Counted from the stretch's first letter, positions 39,491 through 46,677 are shown. The stretch is 64,000 bases of DNA from an uncultured Clostridia bacterium (GCA_946537885.1 CAMNGC010000005.1:37179-101178), one strand, 5' to 3'. Translations and numbers: made by a program. Notes: generated by a model not told the origin, from the sequence alone.

Positions 39491-40768
39491 ATGAACGCTA
39501 AAAACACTAAAACTGCGATCTTGACGATCGTTACCTGTATAGCTGTAACGGCTCCGATACTCTGTCTGCCGGTTGGTCTTCGCGACGATGAGAGCGCGAG
39601 GATCACTGTGCGCAAGGCTTATGCTGCGACCTTTCCGGAGGCTGATGAGCAGGCAGAAGCACAGCGGCTTATAGATGAACAGATGATAAGTGAGCAGGAA
39701 GCAGGCGGTGTGCAGGCGGGAGAAGGCGTCCTGGTTGCACAGACATATAATGACGGTTACGAGCCCCCGGAGGACAGAACAGTATCCTATTCTGATGTCC
39801 CCGCTTATATGGTTTATCAGGCATATGATTCTGCAAATCTTCCGGTAGAACTTTTGGATCCTCAGTGTTTTGCTCCGGATGATACTACTTACTATATCAA
39901 AGCTCCCAATTCCATCCTGAAAGCTGAGCCGGATATGGATTCAGTCACGCTTGAGAGTCTTTATGTCACTCAGGGTGTTACGAGGACAGGCATAGGTGAT
40001 ACATGGTCAAGGATTGTTACCGAAGACGGCGTAGAGGGTTATGTTCTTACTTCCTCTATTTCCTATGAAATGGTCTGGGAGGATATCTATAGAGATGTCT
40101 GGGTGGATACGGACAGCCTTACGCTTCGCTCTGAACCCTCAACGGCTTCCGAGGTGCTGGCGACCTTGTCTGATGAGACTCATCTGGTAGCTACAGGTGT
40201 CGCTGATAAGTGGTACAAGGTTACGACCAACAGCGGACTTGAAGGTTATGTCTACATTTCATATACAACTCAGACGCCGCCCCCGACTCCCACTCCTACA
40301 CCTGTTCCCAGACAGATAAGCGACGGCGGCAGTTCAGGAAGAAGTTCCGGCGGCAGTTCGAGCGTATCTTCGGGGAGTAACTATGTAGCACCCGTTATTT
40401 CCGGTGTCAATGGCGAGAGTATCGTATCCGTTGCGCAGTCAATGTTAGGCGTCCCCTATGTCTTTAGCGGAGAGTCCAGCGGTGCTGTTGATTGTTCCGG
40501 TCTGGTTGTTTACTGTTACAGATATGTAGGTGTAGGCGGTCTTCCGCACCTTGCGGATTCACTTAAGAATTATGGTCAGGCAGTAGACAGAAGCAATGTC
40601 CAATTGGGCGATATCATCTGTTACGACTACGGTGGAGGTTACTGCGGTCATGTCGCGATCTATGTCGGCGGCGGTCAGGTAATTCATGCTTCCGCGTCCA
40701 GAGGTCAGGTCGTTTACGGCAATATGGATATGATGTCCATCCTTACAATAAGAAGAGTTATAGGTTAA
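39491..40768 (+). CDS. Secreted NlpC/P60 endopeptidase with SH3 domains
   Basis: 425 residues. After a signal peptide (about 1-45, ending AYA) and an acidic stretch come two bacterial SH3 domains (about 135-195 and 205-260). A Pro/Ser/Gly-rich linker leads to an NlpC/P60 domain from about 310. The catalytic Cys335 is in VDCSGLV, with the His in CGHVAIY and a third polar residue near VIHAS. It cleaves the gamma-D-Glu to diamino acid bond in peptidoglycan stems, acting in wall turnover or cell separation. AAAGGAG precedes the ATG. fchA starts 11 nt after its stop. Confidence 0.9.
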   Translation: MNAKNTKTAILTIVTCIAVTAPILCLPVGLRDDESARITVRKAYAATFPEADEQAEAQRLIDEQMISEQEAGGVQAGEGVLVAQTYNDGYEPPEDRTVSYSDVPAYMVYQAYDSANLPVELLDPQCFAPDDTTYYIKAPNSILKAEPDMDSVTLESLYVTQGVTRTGIGDTWSRIVTEDGVEGYVLTSSISYEMVWEDIYRDVWVDTDSLTLRSEPSTASEVLATLSDETHLVATGVADKWYKVTTNSGLEGYVYISYTTQTPPPTPTPTPVPRQISDGGSSGRSSGGSSSVSSGSNYVAPVISGVNGESIVSVAQSMLGVPYVFSGESSGAVDCSGLVVYCYRYVGVGGLPHLADSLKNYGQAVDRSNVQLGDIICYDYGGGYCGHVAIYVGGGQVIHASASRGQVVYGNMDMMSILTIRRVIG

Positions 40769-40779
40769 AGGAGTTAGTG

Positions 40780-41394
40780 ATGAGAGAGTACAGCATCGAC
40801 AGATTCATTGAAGAATTAAGTTCAGGCGCCCCGGTTCCCGGCGGCGGAGGAGCCAGCGCGCTTATGGGCGCAGTAGCTTCGGCCCTCTGTTCAATGGTCG
40901 GCAATCTGACATCCGGCAAGAAGAAATATGCCGAGTATCAGGCAGACATCGAGAGGATCATGGGAAAGGCCGTGGAACTGGCTGATGAGATGGAGTCTCT
41001 TATCGAAAAAGATGCTGAGGCTTTCGAGCCTTTGGCAAAGGCATATTCTATCCCCAAAGAAGAGCCCGGGAGAGATGAGATCCTGGAGAAAGCCCTTTTC
41101 GATGCGGCGCTTGCTCCGCTGGAAATCGTGAAGAAAGCAAAGGAAGCGGCGGAGCTCATTGAAGAACTTACCGTAAAGGGATCCCGCTTGGCTATAAGCG
41201 ATGTAGGAGTTGCAGCAGCTGCCTGCGCTGCCTGTGCCAAAGGAGCTTCCATGAATGTTTATATTAACACCAAACTCATGAAGAACAGAGAGGTGGCAGA
41301 AAAGCTTAACGAGGAGACTATCAGTCTGGTTGATGCCGTGAGCCGCATCTGCGACAGTTCCTATGAGACAGTAAAGGAGGGACTGGGCGCATGA
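40780..41394 (+). CDS. fchA: Methenyltetrahydrofolate cyclohydrolase, FTCD_C family
   Basis: 204 residues, all of the formiminotransferase-cyclodeaminase C-terminal family. The motif PVPGGGGASALMGAVASAL at the folate site is diagnostic. Stand-alone members of this size hydrolyse methenyl-THF (FchA). It overlaps folD by 4 nt (ATGA), and that FolD lacks the cyclohydrolase lysine, which fits this protein doing that step. ATG 40780 has AAAGGAG at 6 nt. A formimino-THF cyclodeaminase role is the alternative. Confidence 0.82.
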   Translation: MREYSIDRFIEELSSGAPVPGGGGASALMGAVASALCSMVGNLTSGKKKYAEYQADIERIMGKAVELADEMESLIEKDAEAFEPLAKAYSIPKEEPGRDEILEKALFDAALAPLEIVKKAKEAAELIEELTVKGSRLAISDVGVAAAACAACAKGASMNVYINTKLMKNREVAEKLNEETISLVDAVSRICDSSYETVKEGLGA

Positions 41395-42233
41395 CAGAAT
41401 TATTGGGTAAACCCGTAGCTGATGCAATAACAGCGGAACTTGCTCCTGCAGTAGAAGCCATGAAAGCAAAGGGTGTAATTCCAACACTTGCGGTAATAAG
41501 AGTAGGCGCCAGAGAAGATGATCTGGCATATGAGAGAGGACTTACAAAGAGGCTCGAGAATGCTTCCTGCGCAGTAAGAAAGATCGAGCTACCCGAGGAT
41601 GTCTCCCAGGAAGAGCTTGACAGGACAGTAGCTGCAGCGGACGCAGATCCTGAGATCGACGGTATCCTGATGTTCAGGCCTCTTCCCAAGAGCTTAACTG
41701 ATAAGAATGTTCTCGACAGTATAAGCGCCCTTAAGGATGTTGACGGAATGGGCAAGGCTAATATGGCGGATATTTTTTCGGGTGCCGGTGAAGGACATGC
41801 TCCTTGCACTGCTCAGGCCGTTATCGAGATGCTCAAGTTCCATGGGATCGAAATAAAGGGCAAGAAAGTGACGGTAGTAGGCAGATCTCTGGTTATCGGT
41901 AAGCCCGTCTCTATGCTTCTTCTGAAGGATAATGCTACGGTAAAGATCTGCCACACAAGAACCGAAGATCTTAAAGCAGAATGTCTGTGGGCGGATATCG
42001 TTGTTGCTTGCGCCGGCAAGGCGAAGATGCTGGACGCGTCTTATTTCCGTGAAGGCCAGACAGTTATCGATGTCGGAATGAATGTGGATGAGGAGGGCAA
42101 GCTTTGCGGTGATGTTGACTTCGAGAATGTCTCGAAGATCGTAGATGCGATTACTCCTGTTCCCCGCGGAGTCGGTTCCGTCACTACGTCCGTACTTCTT
42201 CGTGCGGTAGTCCGTAATGCAGAATTACGATAA
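41391..42233 (+). CDS. folD: FolD-type methylene-THF dehydrogenase, cyclohydrolase lysine absent
   Basis: 280 residues with FolD hallmarks: VVGRSLVIGKPVSMLLL (NADP loop), PCTAQAV, LKDVDGMGK and a C-terminal TPVPRGVGSVTTSVLL. In the YVRxKxK motif of ordinary FolD, Tyr47 is retained but the key lysine position is Leu51 (AYERGLTK). In the human homologue the equivalent lysine is needed for cyclohydrolase activity while dehydrogenase activity can persist without it. The protein is therefore probably a dehydrogenase that relies on the adjacent FchA. It overlaps both neighbouring genes. Confidence 0.88.
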   Translation: MTELLGKPVADAITAELAPAVEAMKAKGVIPTLAVIRVGAREDDLAYERGLTKRLENASCAVRKIELPEDVSQEELDRTVAAADADPEIDGILMFRPLPKSLTDKNVLDSISALKDVDGMGKANMADIFSGAGEGHAPCTAQAVIEMLKFHGIEIKGKKVTVVGRSLVIGKPVSMLLLKDNATVKICHTRTEDLKAECLWADIVVACAGKAKMLDASYFREGQTVIDVGMNVDEEGKLCGDVDFENVSKIVDAITPVPRGVGSVTTSVLLRAVVRNAELR

Positions 42234-43581
42234 GGAGATCGCTTTAAAGCAGGAAAGGATCAATAAGCTCCTGTCGGGCATTGTTCCGGACATAGAGCCT
42301 GTTGTCAGAGCCGATAATCCCCTTCATTACAGAAATAAAGTTCACGCTGCAATAGGTATCAGTAAGGGCAGGATCGTGGCCGGGACCTATGAGCCCGGGA
42401 GCCACAGGATAATTGACGGTGGCGGAAGTGAATTGGAGAATGAGAAAGCCGTTGCGGTTATTTCGGATATTGTAAAGATCGCTTCTAAATATCACATGAG
42501 TGTATATAACGAGAAGACCGGGCAGGGTCTTCTTCGCCGTGTTCTGATAAGGACAGGTGATGCCACAGGGCAGATGTTGGTTGTGGTCGTAGTTGCAGAT
42601 CATGTTTTCCCCGGGAAGAAGAATTTTGTTAAGACGCTGATTAATATGCACCCGGAGATTACGTCCGTTGTTGTCAATATCAATCGCCGCACAGATTCAA
42701 TGATCCTTGGCGATAGGAGTGAAATTTGCTACGGCAAGGGTTATATAGTCGACGAACTGTTGGGGAAGCGCTTCTCCATCAGTCCCGAATCTTTTTATCA
42801 GGTTAATCGAAAACAAGCCGAGAAGCTTTACAGTATCGCTATTGCCCTTGCCGGTCTTAAACCGGACTCCAAGTTGCTCGATGCCTATTGCGGCACAGGA
42901 ACCATAGGTATTTGTATGTCGCCTTATTGCGGTCAGGTGCTGGGGGTGGAGATCAATCCCAAAGCCGTATCTGACGCACAGCATAATATCAGGAATAATA
43001 AAGCCGGCAATGTGAAGGTGATCAAGGCAGATGCCACCGCTTACATGAACGAGAATGCCTCCCGATCGAAGTACGACGTCATAGTGTTAGATCCGCCGAG
43101 GGAGGGGACTACACCTGATTTTATAAAAGCCTGCGGACGGATCGCGCCGGAGCGCATCGTATATATTTCATGTAATCCAGATACTTTAGCCAGAGACCTG
43201 AGGCTTTTCGAGAAGGAAGATTATAAAGCGGTAAAGGCTGTTCCTGTTGATATGTTTAGTGGAACGGAGCACATAGAGACGGTTTGCCTTTTGTCCCAAC
43301 GCAAGCCGGACACGACAATTGAAGTGGATCTGGATATCTCAGAGCTTGAAGTATCCAGTGCGGAAACCAAGGCAACCTATGAAGAAATCAAGTCCTACGT
43401 GTTGAAAAAATTCGGGTTTAAGGTATCGAACCTTTATATCGCCCAGGTCAAAAGAGAATGCGGAATTGTGGAGAGGATCAATTATAATCTTCCGAAGACG
43501 GAGGGGAACAGAGTTCCTCAGTGTCCGGAGGATAAGAGAAAAGCCATCAAGGATGCGTTCATACATTTTCAGATGATTTAA
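42217..43581 (+). CDS. 23S rRNA (uracil-C5)-methyltransferase, RlmD/RumA-like
   Basis: 454 residues. The SAM motif LDAYCGTGTIG, LDPPREG and the catalytic Cys319 in ISCNPDTLARD identify a TrmA/RlmD-type tRNA/rRNA uracil C5 methyltransferase. Unusually, the N-terminal TRAM domain and the four-cysteine Fe-S motif of RumA are missing: the protein starts directly at a segment that follows them (YDKEIALKQERINKLL). After the normal family end (EHIETVCLL, about 351-359) there is a roughly 90-residue extension with IKSYVLKKFGFKVSNLYIAQ. It overlaps folD by 17 nt. The 3' end of rumA-type genes is a known integration site for conjugative elements, and an accessory island begins right after. Confidence 0.85.
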   Translation: MQNYDKEIALKQERINKLLSGIVPDIEPVVRADNPLHYRNKVHAAIGISKGRIVAGTYEPGSHRIIDGGGSELENEKAVAVISDIVKIASKYHMSVYNEKTGQGLLRRVLIRTGDATGQMLVVVVVADHVFPGKKNFVKTLINMHPEITSVVVNINRRTDSMILGDRSEICYGKGYIVDELLGKRFSISPESFYQVNRKQAEKLYSIAIALAGLKPDSKLLDAYCGTGTIGICMSPYCGQVLGVEINPKAVSDAQHNIRNNKAGNVKVIKADATAYMNENASRSKYDVIVLDPPREGTTPDFIKACGRIAPERIVYISCNPDTLARDLRLFEKEDYKAVKAVPVDMFSGTEHIETVCLLSQRKPDTTIEVDLDISELEVSSAETKATYEEIKSYVLKKFGFKVSNLYIAQVKRECGIVERINYNLPKTEGNRVPQCPEDKRKAIKDAFIHFQMI

Positions 43582-43586
43582 GAGAA

Positions 43587-43618
43587 AAGGCAGTCAGGAA
43601 TCAGATCCCGGCTGCCTT
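43587..43618 (+). terminator. Probable terminator after the rlmD-like gene
   Basis: AAGGCAG pairs with CTGCCTT around an 18-nt loop, starting 5 nt after the stop. The T-run is short, so this is a moderate candidate. Confidence 0.5.
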
Positions 43619-43641
43619 GTTCATTGTAGCTTCGATTGCCA

Positions 43642-43866
43642 TCATTTCTTTTTTGCTTCCTTGTCGCGCTCCATTGTTTCGTCAATCGCTCTGTTAATGA
43701 AGGCGGTGGTGCTTTCACCCATTTCCTGAGCGTGCTGCTGAACCTCTGTGCGGTGCTCAGGAGTCATTCTAACCTTCACCTCTACGAATTTATCAATATA
43801 GCGCTTATTAGCTGCCTTACGAGCCTCTGTGAGGGTTCTGTGGCGGCTGTCCTTTTTCTCTGCCAT
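43642..43866 (-). CDS. Ribbon-helix-helix DNA-binding protein
   Basis: 74 residues, highly charged. The middle (FVEVKVRMTPEHRTEVQQHAQEMGESTTAFINRAI) has the beta-strand plus two-helix pattern of Arc/CopG repressors. AGGAGAAT precedes the ATG. Three copies of a 15-bp repeat lie just upstream between it and the divergent SymE-like gene, so it is probably an autoregulator or partner antitoxin. Such genes are frequent in integrative elements. Confidence 0.75.
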   Translation of the reverse strand: MAEKKDSRHRTLTEARKAANKRYIDKFVEVKVRMTPEHRTEVQQHAQEMGESTTAFINRAIDETMERDKEAKKK

Positions 43867-43921
43867 GTTCTTATTCTCCTTGGGGATGGATTTTTACACA
43901 AAATGAGTATAACACATTTTT

Positions 43922-43998
43922 GGACATGCGACCATACATTTTTCTTGACGGACATGCGACTATGTCCTATAATACGAATTAAGGGACATGCGACCATA
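43922..43998. promoter_or_regulatory. Three operator copies and promoter between RHH and SymE-like genes
   Basis: GGACATGCGACCATA occurs at 43922-43936 and 43984-43998, and with one or two changes (GGACATGCGACTATG) at 43950-43964. The middle copy, part of an 18-bp palindrome GGACAT-N6-ATGTCC, occupies the 17-nt spacer between TTGACG (43945-43950) and TATAAT (43968-43973) of a plus-strand promoter. The first copy covers the expected -35 of the minus-strand RHH promoter (its -10 TATACT is at 43906-43911). The arrangement is that of a repressor switching both genes. Confidence 0.75.
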
Positions 43999-44048
43999 TC
44001 CCAACAAAAAATATCATTTGACAATCAATGAAAAAGGAGGACCTAAGA

Positions 44049-44372
44049 ATGGCAAAGAAAAAAGAATACAGATCGCTTAAGATCAGCAGCATTTGGAACT
44101 ATGGAAGTAATCCGTCTCCGCAGCTCAGACTTCAGGGACGGTGGCTGGAAGAACTGGGTTTCCAGATCGGCGAGGCAGTGCTTGTAAAATGCGAGGACGG
44201 AAAGCTTATCATCACGCCAGATACTATGAGGGCTGAGACGGAGAGTAGGGAGAAGGAATTTCTTGATAAAGAGATGGCTCTGCTTCAGAAAAGGTTTGAT
44301 GCTGAGAAGCGGAAGATCCGTCAGCAGATTGTGGCAGAGAGGGAGGCTATGTATGTGGCGGAAGGAAGGTGA
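44049..44372 (+). CDS. SymE-like protein with coiled-coil tail
   Basis: 107 residues. Residues 10-60 match the SymE/AbrB-like fold (RSLKISSIWN, then PQLRLQGRWLEELGFQIGEAVLVKCEDGKLIITPD), the family of the SOS-induced SymE toxin of E. coli. Residues 62-107 form a charged coiled coil not found in short SymE. A strong AAGGAGG lies 8 nt upstream of ATG 44049. Whether it is a toxin, nuclease-related or a DNA-binding partner is unknown. Confidence 0.7.
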   Translation: MAKKKEYRSLKISSIWNYGSNPSPQLRLQGRWLEELGFQIGEAVLVKCEDGKLIITPDTMRAETESREKEFLDKEMALLQKRFDAEKRKIRQQIVAEREAMYVAEGR

Positions 44373-44378
44373 TCGCCT

Positions 44379-44660
44379 ATGTTTGATGCAAATGAACTTG
44401 CTTCTCTGGACTCAAACTATTTTACCGTTATCTACAAGGATATCTATGATGTAACCATCAAATCCAATAACACCGGTCACTACTGGAGCCTACACAGTCC
44501 GGGCTATCCGGAGCCGGGAACAGTTATCATCTTTCATTCGCATTTTGCTTCCTGCCCTTACCATCAGCATGGAAGGGCGACCAGTCTGAGACAAGCGGTA
44601 AAAAGTATTAAGAGCCATGACCGGTTCCAGCTCAATGGGCGTAAGCCGGTCAGAAGATAA
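44379..44660 (+). CDS. Hypothetical protein of mobile-element type
   Basis: 93 residues, 6 nt after the SymE-like gene and probably cotranscribed. It is rich in His, Tyr and Ser in the middle (TGHYWSLHSPGYPEPGTVIIFHSHF), with a basic C-terminus. No domain recognised. GGAAGGTG precedes the ATG. Confidence 0.6.
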   Translation: MFDANELASLDSNYFTVIYKDIYDVTIKSNNTGHYWSLHSPGYPEPGTVIIFHSHFASCPYHQHGRATSLRQAVKSIKSHDRFQLNGRKPVRR

Positions 44661-44665
44661 AAGAG

Positions 44666-44696
44666 TGGCGCTATCGGAACGGATCCGACAGCGCCA
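44666..44696. terminator. Bidirectional stem-loop between convergent genes
   Basis: TGGCGCT/AGCGCCA (7 bp) and an inner TCGGA/TCCGA stem form a long hairpin. Read on the minus strand it is followed by CTCTTTTAT, making it a likely terminator for the minus-strand gene at 44707. Confidence 0.7.
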
Positions 44697-44706
44697 TTCG
44701 TGCGTT

Positions 44707-45399
44707 TTACAGTTCGAGGAACTTCTTCGTCAGTTCTTTCGCTGCATTGATTTCCTGATAGCCACGGGACGGCTTCAGACCGAGCTCAGCAATGATCTGT
44801 TCTTTCGAGTAGTCCTGCCTGCCGAGGGTGACGATCTTGGCGTAACGAGGGCTGATTTTGCCCAGGTATTCCACCAGTTCCGTGAAGAGTGTTTCGAGGA
44901 TCGCTTCTTCCTCAACATTTACATTGGGATCCGCGATGTCGAGACTGACAGTGTTGCCGTCCTCATCTTCGTGGGTATCCTGGAAGGATGTGAACTGGAT
45001 GAAGTCCTCACGGCTCTTGAAGCGTGGAAGGTGCTCTGCGCGTCTGGGACAGCCTTTGCAGCGATTCTCCTTGCTGCAGAGGATCGGAAAGCCTTCTTTA
45101 TCCCATCCGAGAACGCATCTACCGGGGCGGAGCTCCGGATGCTCTTCAAAGTAGTCGTTGATACCAGAGTAGTAGAGGGAGAGCATTTTGTTGAAATCTG
45201 CTTCGTCCACCACCATGAATCCGACTCTGAACGGAACGCCATAGTGTTTCCAAGTTCTCAGGTTCTCCGGAATGATCGTGTTGTTGCTCTGAAATTCCGC
45301 ATCTGAGATCAGAACCGGTGCGAGAACCTTGCCATCAGTTACCTTTTCGCCGTTGTAGCTATTATAGCTACTGCAATATTCAATTGTGATTTTCGCCAT
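44707..45399 (-). CDS. Sigma-region-4-like helix-turn-helix protein
   Basis: 230 residues. The C-terminal 65 residues (about 165-230, LGKISPRYAKIVTLGRQDYSKEQIIAELGLKPSRGYQEI) look like a sigma-70 region 4 helix-turn-helix. The N-terminal part contains CSKENRCKGCPRR, a possible metal site, and is not a sigma region 2. Such proteins occur in conjugative elements of Clostridia and may regulate element genes. Its ribosome site is inside a 10-bp hairpin and overlaps the end of a leader ORF. Confidence 0.55.
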   Translation of the reverse strand: MAKITIEYCSSYNSYNGEKVTDGKVLAPVLISDAEFQSNNTIIPENLRTWKHYGVPFRVGFMVVDEADFNKMLSLYYSGINDYFEEHPELRPGRCVLGWDKEGFPILCSKENRCKGCPRRAEHLPRFKSREDFIQFTSFQDTHEDEDGNTVSLDIADPNVNVEEEAILETLFTELVEYLGKISPRYAKIVTLGRQDYSKEQIIAELGLKPSRGYQEINAAKELTKKFLEL

Positions 45400-45479
45400 A
45401 TCTGGTTTCCTCCATGGGTTTGCGCGGAGGAAACCGCTGTATGGCGATATTCTTTTGTCCGTATTACGTGACCATTCAT
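45339..45479 (-). CDS. Leader ORF overlapping the sigma-like gene start
   Basis: A 46-residue frame on the minus strand (begins MNGHVIRTKEYRHT, ends TTAKR) with an ideal AGGAGG 8 nt before its ATG. It runs through the hairpin that masks the downstream ribosome site and ends 61 nt inside the sigma-like gene in another frame. It is too short for domain analysis. Its translation would be expected to open the hairpin. Confidence 0.55.
   Translation of the reverse strand: MNGHVIRTKEYRHTAVSSAQTHGGNQIWRKSQLNIAVAIIATTAKR
45404..45435 (-). promoter_or_regulatory. Shine-Dalgarno-sequestering hairpin
   Basis: On the minus strand GGTTTCCTCC pairs perfectly with GGAGGAAACC over a 12-nt loop. The 3' arm is the ribosome-binding site of the sigma-like gene, 4 nt before its ATG. 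The roughly 190-nt leader further upstream (45480-45669) has several more inverted repeats and no other gene. Confidence 0.75.
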
Positions 45480-45669
45480 CAGGTTTTCCTCCTGTTTGTC
45501 TGAATGGCCAGTCGCCCTAATAACTGGACCGGTGATAGCTGCGGCTCATCGTTTGGCTTTCAGGCACTGATTTGATCAGAATCAGCTCACTTTCCGATGA
45601 GGGATGGTTTAGAGTCATATCCGGGACAAGCCGCCTATGGGACGTCTCCCTTGGCGGGAATAAAACCGA

Positions 45670-45720
45670 GAAAACAAAAACGACAGAACGATACCTTGGA
45701 ATTAGGTATCCGCACTGTCG
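45670..45720 (-). terminator. Rho-independent terminator (minus strand)
   Basis: CGACAG/CTGTCG encloses GATACC/GGTATC, followed on the minus strand by TTTTTGTTTTC. It lies about 40 nt after the stop of the 49-residue gene at 45760 and before the leader of the sigma-like gene. Confidence 0.85.
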
Positions 45721-45759
45721 TCTGGCGCTCTCACGGATTTTATGCTGTTTGTAGTTGTG

Positions 45760-45909
45760 TTACTTTACGTATTCGTGTGTGATACGGAGAGTACTGTCTT
45801 TATTGGCGGTAATACGCGTGATGCAGTCTTTCTTGCGTATTTCGATTGTTTTCTTATCTTCGCTCTGATCGCATACGCGCTTATCGTCGAGATTCTTTAC
45901 TGGTTCCAT
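45760..45909 (-). CDS. Small charged hypothetical protein
   Basis: 49 residues on the minus strand (begins MEPVKNLDDKR, ends HEYVK), rich in Lys, Asp and Glu, with GGGAGG before the ATG and a terminator after it. Short proteins with this kind of ITRITAN...LRITHEY ending look familiar from Clostridia mobile elements, but no function is known to me. It lies 31 nt after the XRE gene at 45941 and is probably cotranscribed with it. Confidence 0.6.
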   Translation of the reverse strand: MEPVKNLDDKRVCDQSEDKKTIEIRKKDCITRITANKDSTLRITHEYVK

Positions 45910-45940
45910 AAATTATCCTCCCGTAAACAATAAGTTCCAC

Positions 45941-46144
45941 TTAGTCCAAAAAAAAGAGGTCGTCAAGAGAAGCGTTAGGAAACGCTCTGATCAGGCCGCC
46001 GATGCATTTCTTTCCGCCAACTCTTTTGCCACGAAGGAGCCTGCTGACTTCCATTCGTGATACGCCCATTTTCATAGCTAGTTGACTGCCGGACCAGTGG
46101 TGCTTATCCATTTCAGCTTTGATAAAATCTATGTTTGGCTTCAT
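45941..46144 (-). CDS. Small XRE-type helix-turn-helix protein
   Basis: 67 residues. The segment SGSQLAMKMGVSRMEVSRLLRGKRVGGKKCIGGLIRAFP is a lambda-repressor-like helix-turn-helix. ATG 46144 with GGGAGG upstream is preferred over a longer frame that starts at 46225 inside the promoter region. It is divergent from the XRE gene at 46301; the promoter spacer contains an 18-bp operator. Confidence 0.72.
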   Translation of the reverse strand: MKPNIDFIKAEMDKHHWSGSQLAMKMGVSRMEVSRLLRGKRVGGKKCIGGLIRAFPNASLDDLFFLD

Positions 46145-46199
46145 GACATCCTCCCTTCTGGTAATTTGATTGGAACTATAAAGTTCCACCACCCACATA

Positions 46200-46272
46200 T
46201 TACACCTAAAGGTTACAAAAATCAAGAGATTTTCAAAATAGTGTTGCTTTTAGGTTACACAGATGCTATAAT
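46200..46272. promoter_or_regulatory. Divergent promoters with two 18-bp operators
   Basis: Operator 1 (46200-46217) ends CTAAAGGTTACA and fills the 17-nt spacer of a minus-strand promoter (TTGATT, then TAATAT). Operator 2 (46242-46259, TGTTGC-TTTTAG-GTTACA) covers the -35 TTGCTT (46244-46249) and much of the spacer of a plus-strand promoter with TATAAT at 46267-46272. The operators are 42 bp apart, four helical turns. The same motif appears at 50140 and 50329. A further palindrome GGAACT-N4-AGTTCC lies at about 46172-46187. Confidence 0.72.
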
Positions 46273-46300
46273 GAGGTCAGTTCAAGGAAGGAGGTGCCGC

Positions 46301-46636
46301 ATGAACGAGCTGGGAACCTATATTCAGGCAAAGAGAAAAGAAAAAGGATACTCGATTCGTAAGCTGGCTGAACTTGCAGAAATCAGTCATACAGAAGTTA
46401 AACGGATAGAAGATGGCATGCGCAAACAGACATCTCCGCAAGTGCTTCGTTCAATTGCCACAGCGCTTAATTGTCCGTATGAGGATTTAATGGCAGCGGC
46501 AGGGTATATTGATGAACCAACGGTGGATGCTGATGCTACAGCGGTAGCAGGGATTCAGAATGCTGATGATCTGAGCCAGGAAGAAATAGATAAAGTAAAT
46601 GAGTATATCGCTTTTTTGAAAAGCCAGAGAAAATAA
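46301..46636 (+). CDS. XRE-family transcriptional regulator
   Basis: 111 residues. Residues 4-66 are a helix-turn-helix of the Cro/CI type (IQAKRKEKGYSIRKLAELAEISHTEVKRIEDG). The rest is an acidic tail ending in NEYIAFLKSQRK. GGAAGGAGGTG precedes the ATG. It is the most likely protein to bind the operators that recur at three promoters of the island, one of them its own. Confidence 0.88.
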   Translation: MNELGTYIQAKRKEKGYSIRKLAELAEISHTEVKRIEDGMRKQTSPQVLRSIATALNCPYEDLMAAAGYIDEPTVDADATAVAGIQNADDLSQEEIDKVNEYIAFLKSQRK

Positions 46637-46640
46637 AACA

Positions 46641-46677
46641 GAGGTGCATCCTGTAGAAGGAGCACCTCATATTTTTT
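46641..46677. terminator. Terminator between convergent xre and subtilisin genes
   Basis: GAGGTGC/GCACCTC with a 14-nt loop, followed by ATATTTTTT on the plus strand. The T tract overlaps the stop codon of the minus-strand subtilisin gene. Confidence 0.8.

Noticed and set aside
45742..45933. 63-residue hydrophobic plus-strand protein
   Set aside because: It lies opposite the 49-residue minus-strand gene, which has the better ribosome site, sensible composition and a matching terminator; the hydrophobic frame has no ribosome site.
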